DNA from: Halicephalobus mephisto
Lineage: Eukaryota > Nematoda > Chromadorea > Rhabditida > Panagrolaimidae
Direction of reading: 5' to 3'
NCBI GenBank assembly: GCA_009193035.1
Contig: SWDT01000158.1
Coordinates: 1 to 33,211, forward strand
DNA length: 33,211 nucleotides
The first letter of the stretch is position 1. Each line of letters opens with the position of its first letter. A model generated the notes under the pieces. The model had not been told where the DNA came from and did not search any database. It saw nothing but the letters and a program-made list of their open reading frames with translations. Below are positions 30,133-33,211 of the stretch, piece by piece. The translations under genes and the position numbers were made by a program.

Positions 30133-30142
30133 TGACCGGTCA
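30133..30142 (+). promoter_or_regulatory. Palindrome at the PSE position of the SL1 promoter
   Basis: TGACCGGTCA is a perfect 10-bp palindrome at -70 to -61 from the SL1 start. snRNA-type genes carry their proximal sequence element at about -70 to -50, so this or the following 15 bases is the candidate. The match is positional only. Confidence 0.4.
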
Positions 30143-30202
30143 GCATTCATCGAACTAAAAATAAAAAAACTGGTCGAAAGCACGTTGAGAGACGATCTCT
30201 TC

Positions 30203-30306
30203 GGTTTAATTACCCAAGTTTGAGGTAAACATTGAATTCCGCTCTTGAGTGATCTTGTGGCGAGAATAACCTAAATTTTGGAATGCTTTCTGAAGAGGAA
30301 GCTTGT
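30203..30306 (+). ncRNA. SL1: SL1 spliced-leader RNA
   Basis: Bases 30203-30224 match the 22-nt nematode SL1 exactly (GGTTTAATTACC then CAAGTTTGAG), followed directly by the donor GTAAAC. GTTTA at 30204-30208 with ACC after it pairs with GGTAAAC at 30224-30230, giving the conserved first stem. An Sm-protein site, AATTTTGGAA, is at 30274-30283, as in C. elegans SL1 RNA. A 3' hairpin follows: GCTTTC (30285-30290) with GGAAGC (30297-30302). A total of ~100 nt is the usual size. The RNA donates its leader to the 5' ends of pre-mRNAs in trans and acts as an Sm snRNP in the nucleus. In C. elegans SL1 genes sit in the 5S rRNA repeat; no 5S sequence is recognisable here and only this copy is visible. 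The 3' end is placed by the hairpin and is approximate. Confidence 0.93.
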
Positions 30307-30309
30307 TAG

Positions 30310-31020
30310 AAAAGTTGTTTTTACATTTCTTCGGTAATCAAAGAAGAGTTAGAGTATTTGGGGGTCATGGTTGATAAGTTCCTTAGTGGAGTTTTGGTTG
30401 ATTGATAGTGTTTGAATCTGGAACGAAATTTGACATTTCCTTGAAAAAAGTCATTTTTCGTTGCTAATGCTGAGGCAACAATGATCCTCAGATCCTGTTC
30501 GAAATTTTCCAATCAGACCATTTTAAACAAAAAGATAAAATGACAGGGTTATTTACCATATAAAATTTGAACATAAAAATTTCATCAAAACAAGAAAAAA
30601 CAATTTCAAAGTCCTGCTTACGTGTTTCTTTCTTTTCGCTTTGGGACCATTCTATTTAAATTTAAAAAAAAGTTAAAACTAAATAAAAAAAACTTTTTTC
30701 GTTTCGGGACCATTCTATCCACATTTATTCTTTTTTTGAGGAAGTGAGAACTGTGCAAAATGACTTTTTTCGTTTCGAGACCAACATTGCAGGTTTGCAC
30801 GCAAATGGATAATGCACGTTTTAACATCATAAAATTCGTGTCGGGACCATTTCGCAAAAAAATTTGTCTTGATTTTTTTACAGTATGATTTTTCACAAAA
30901 TTGCGTTAAAATTCGTTTATTTCTCATCACAACAGAAACTGTGGTTCAAAATACTTCAAAAACTAATTTTACTGGAATTGTGGATCTACCCGTTGATGGC
31001 ATTCAGATGCCGAATAATTA
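30310..31020. other. Region after SL1, no supported gene; degenerate GGGACCATT repeats
   Basis: Four degenerate units at 30635-30855 have TTTCGGGACCATTCTA or close variants (30641, 30705, 30772, 30838; the last reads TTCGTGTCGGGACCATTTCG). They resemble the GGACCA family of 13557-14600 and 22618-23360. Short minus-strand frames at 30321-30512 and 30618-30930 cross these repeats and lack splice or family support. I see no gene. Confidence 0.5.
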
Positions 31021-31023
31021 TTT

Positions 31024-32318
31024 TTAAGAATCAGAAGCGACGACAGTATTCCTTTGGAATTTTCTGAAACACCATCGAACAAAGCAACCGAGGTCGTCGA
31101 AGGCCAGGAAAAGGACGGGAAGAAGGAACAAAGCGTGCCAGAGGCCGAGTACGGTAACAAGAATGATGGTTTTCCAGAAAACCGCCACAACGTAGGCTTC
31201 AACGAAGAACAACGGAACCATCCCAAATACCGTACTGACTCCCGATTGGATAACCGGCCATCCGACTCCACTGAAAGTATGTTCGAGTCTCCGATATGTG
31301 GATTGTGGGGATTTCGAAGGCATCAATTGATTCATAAATCTCTTCATCAAAGACGGTTTGGGCGATGTTTCGGAATCGGAAGACATCGTGAAGTAGTGGT
31401 AGCAGATGTGAGCTGAAGTTCCCATCATTATTCAAATTTTTAAATTCATCGATAAACAAAAATTCTTAAATATTTGCATATGCAATATCGGAAATTGACT
31501 TTGTAGAAATATTTGGAGTAATTGTATTTAAAATTTTTATATGAAGCTATTCGAGAGTCGGAATTAGGCCAGATAAACTTATTTGTACTGGTTTTTATTT
31601 TGAAAAAGAGTGATTGACTCGCGCCTCAAGTGAAAGGAAGATTTGTTAAAAATGAATGGTTGTCAAAAGTGACTCGCGCTGATCTTTTTTAAAAGTGAAT
31701 AATAGGTCTAACTCTCACTAAAGAAACAAATTCCCCATTGGAACAATTTGCCAAAATCCCGCGCGCAAAAATATTCGATTCAAAAACTTTCTTTTTTCTG
31801 ATTACTGTAGCTTCCTCGTTGATACTCTCCCATCAAGTTTATGCACTTCAGACAAACCCCTGATTAGCGTTAATGACAAAAATATAATTTTAAAAAAGTA
31901 CTTACCAGAATAGTCGACTGAGAATCCGATACTCATCAACATTGAAATCAAAGAAACGGCATCTAGATTAACGCTCCAGAGATGGAGATAACCAACAGTT
32001 CCACAACTAATGGATAAAATAGAAATTACGACGGAGAAAATGGCTCCAATGTCCATAACGAATACCAAAACCAAAGTCGACATTAGTATGATCGCAGAAA
32101 CCGCTGTTTGGATGAAATTCGACGGAGCAGAAGCCGCGGATTCTGTAGGGACTTTTTCAAACGGATGATGCGAGGATACGTTGAAGGAATCAGAATACCG
32201 GGCCAGGATCTCTCTCCTTTTCGTCAGCAGTTCTTCTACGTCGAGGAAGCTGTGCATATTACGGTACGTGATGAAGAAGTAAAACGAGTCAATCACTTCT
32301 TCTTCGTCCGGGAGTTTC
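31024..32318 (-). CDS. ptr-like: Patched-related (PTR/PTCHD-type) membrane protein, last two exons
   Basis: Exons 32318-31906 and 31412-31024 (stop at 31024), phase 1 junction, donor GTAAGTAC, acceptor AACTTCAG; upstream exons lie outside the window. The first exon encodes VIDSFYFFITYRNMHSFLDV, an extracellular segment with FNVSSHHPF, then transmembrane helices (FIQTAVSAIILMSTLVLVFV, SVVISILSISCGTVGYLHLW) and VNLDAVSLISMLMSIGFSVDY. Across the junction GFSVDYS joins AHICYHYF, the signature of the Patched/PTR/Dispatched RND family. The second exon gives VSTVFGMVPLFFVEAYVVAV, FWKTIILVTVLGLWHALFLL and PVLFLAFDD, the last two helices. C. elegans PTR proteins act in moulting, cuticle formation and endocytic trafficking, probably by moving sterol-like lipids. 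Which family member this is cannot be told from the C-terminus. The 493-bp intron contains an R1 element. Confidence 0.9.
31459..31866 (-). mobile_element. R1 dispersed element in the PTR-like intron
   Basis: Reverse complement of 23968-24448, ~75 bp shorter through loss of internal GCGAGTCA-type repetition. It fills most of the 493-bp intron between the last two PTR-like exons and lies in the same direction as that gene's transcription. No terminal inverted repeats could be identified. Confidence 0.75.
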
Positions 32319-32398
32319 CTAAAATAACTTTAATGAAAATTCATGCTTGAAACAGTTTCTGATGATGTCAGTGGATATCCACTAATGAGTTGGATTGA

Positions 32399-33211
32399 AG
32401 CCATGTCCATCTTAAGCTCTTCAACTATTATTATAATAAATAAACTTCTACTCTATATCACATACATATTAATAAACATGCTGTCTATTATATTTTTTCT
32501 ATATTCACCAAATAAATCTATCGTTAATGACGTCAGAATATCGATATATATTCACCGATAATTTATGTTTAAATCATGTCTATCTTAATCTCTTCAACAG
32601 CTATTATAATAGAAAACTTCTACTCTATATCAGATACATATTAATAAACATGCTGTCTATTATATTTTTTCTATATTCACCAAATAAATCTATCGTTAAT
32701 GACGTCAGAATATCGATATATATTCACCAGTAATTTATGTTTAAATCATGTCTATCTTAAACTCTTTAACTATTATTATAATAGATAAATTTCTATTCTA
32801 TATCACATACATATTAATAAACATGCCGTCTATTATAGTTTTTCCTATATTCACCAAATAAATCTACCGTTAATGACGTCAGAATATCGATATATATTCA
32901 CCAGTAATTTATGTTTAAATCATGTCTATCTTAAACTCTTCAACTATTATTATAATAGAAAACTTCTACTCTATATTTTATACATATTAATAAACATGCT
33001 GTCTATTATAGTTTTTCCTATATTCACTAAATAAATCTATCGTTAATGACGTCAGAATATCAATATATATTCACCAGTAATTTATGTTTAAATCATGTCT
33101 ATCTTAAACTCTTCAACTATTATTATAATAGAAAACTTCTACTCTATATTTTATACATATTAATAAACATGCTGTCTATTATAGTTTTTCCTATATTCAC
33201 TAAATAAATCT
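32399..33211 (+). repeat. 173-bp satellite, five units, runs off the window
   Basis: The mark CTTAAACTCTTCAACTATTA recurs at 32411, 32584, 32756, 32930 and 33103 (spacing 172-174). Each unit also has ATACATATTAATAAACATGC, TATTCACCAAATAAATCT and TTAATGACGTCAGAATATCG. The first unit is the most diverged (AGCCATGTCCATCTTAAGCT). The array lies directly upstream of a PTR-like exon, so it is probably inside an intron of that gene. Confidence 0.92.

Noticed and set aside
30321..30930. Minus-strand frames of 63-92 codons after SL1
   Set aside because: They start at non-ATG or repeat-borne codons, cross the GGGACCATT repeats and show no domain or splice support.
32322..32420. Minus-strand frame MDMASIQLISGYPLTSSET as the preceding PTR-like exon
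   Set aside because: No donor in the required phase 2 is present, the intron would be only ~35 bp, and the sequence does not resemble the family; its left part is the first satellite unit.
32399..33211. Telomeric or centromeric repeat
   Set aside because: The unit is not TTAGGC, and five units beside a gene exon do not show a centromere.

Overview
The window is nuclear DNA of a nematode. The firmest evidence is an SL1 spliced-leader RNA gene at 30203-30306: its 22-nt leader matches the nematode SL1 exactly, and it is followed by a splice donor, an Sm site and a 3' hairpin. Other nematode hallmarks are short introns ending in TTTCAG, acceptor-like AGs a few bases before several start codons, and gene families typical of worms (FMRFamide-like peptide, FAX/CDR, Patched-related). 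The DNA is very AT-rich and full of private tandem arrays, so true exons stand out as islands of higher GC. Gene models below were assembled by hand from splice signals and codon phase; for the intact genes the phases close without stops.

Layout. 1-170: edge of a dispersed element (called R1 here). 386-3790 (-): four-exon, membrane-anchored, Thr-rich protein with two degenerate vWA-like domains. 4033-5775 (-) and 6553-8030 (-): two tandem FAX/CDR-type GST-fold genes. 8149-8414 (-): two-exon PET117-like cytochrome oxidase assembly factor. 10338-10618 (+): two-exon FMRFamide-like neuropeptide precursor of FLP-27 type. 10661-11720 (-): remains of a multi-exon gene with a duplicated exon. 12748-13280 (-): two-exon small secreted helical protein. 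13557-14600: array of units bounded by inverted GGTCCTGACACG/CGTGTCAGGACC. 14600-20760: no confident gene; low-complexity DNA, a 590-bp direct duplication 1510 bp apart, and several minisatellites. 20772-25042 (+): four-exon BTB protein with a C-terminal Cys/His cluster, whose introns are filled with arrays, a tRNA-like relic and an R1 copy. 25303-25911 (+): intronless secreted protein with its own TATA box and poly(A) signal. 27416-28409 (-): two-exon unrecognised protein with a basic C-terminal region. 28950-29870: satellite-like repeats. 30203-30306 (+): SL1 RNA. 31024-32318 (-): last two exons of a Patched-related protein, with an R1 copy in the intron between them. 32399-33211: 173-bp satellite, probably inside the next intron of that gene.

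The genes do not form one pathway. The notable items are the isolated SL1 gene with a nested inverted repeat upstream, the FLP-27-like precursor, and the repeat families that recur in different introns. R1 lies in the sense direction in introns of both the BTB and the Patched-related gene.
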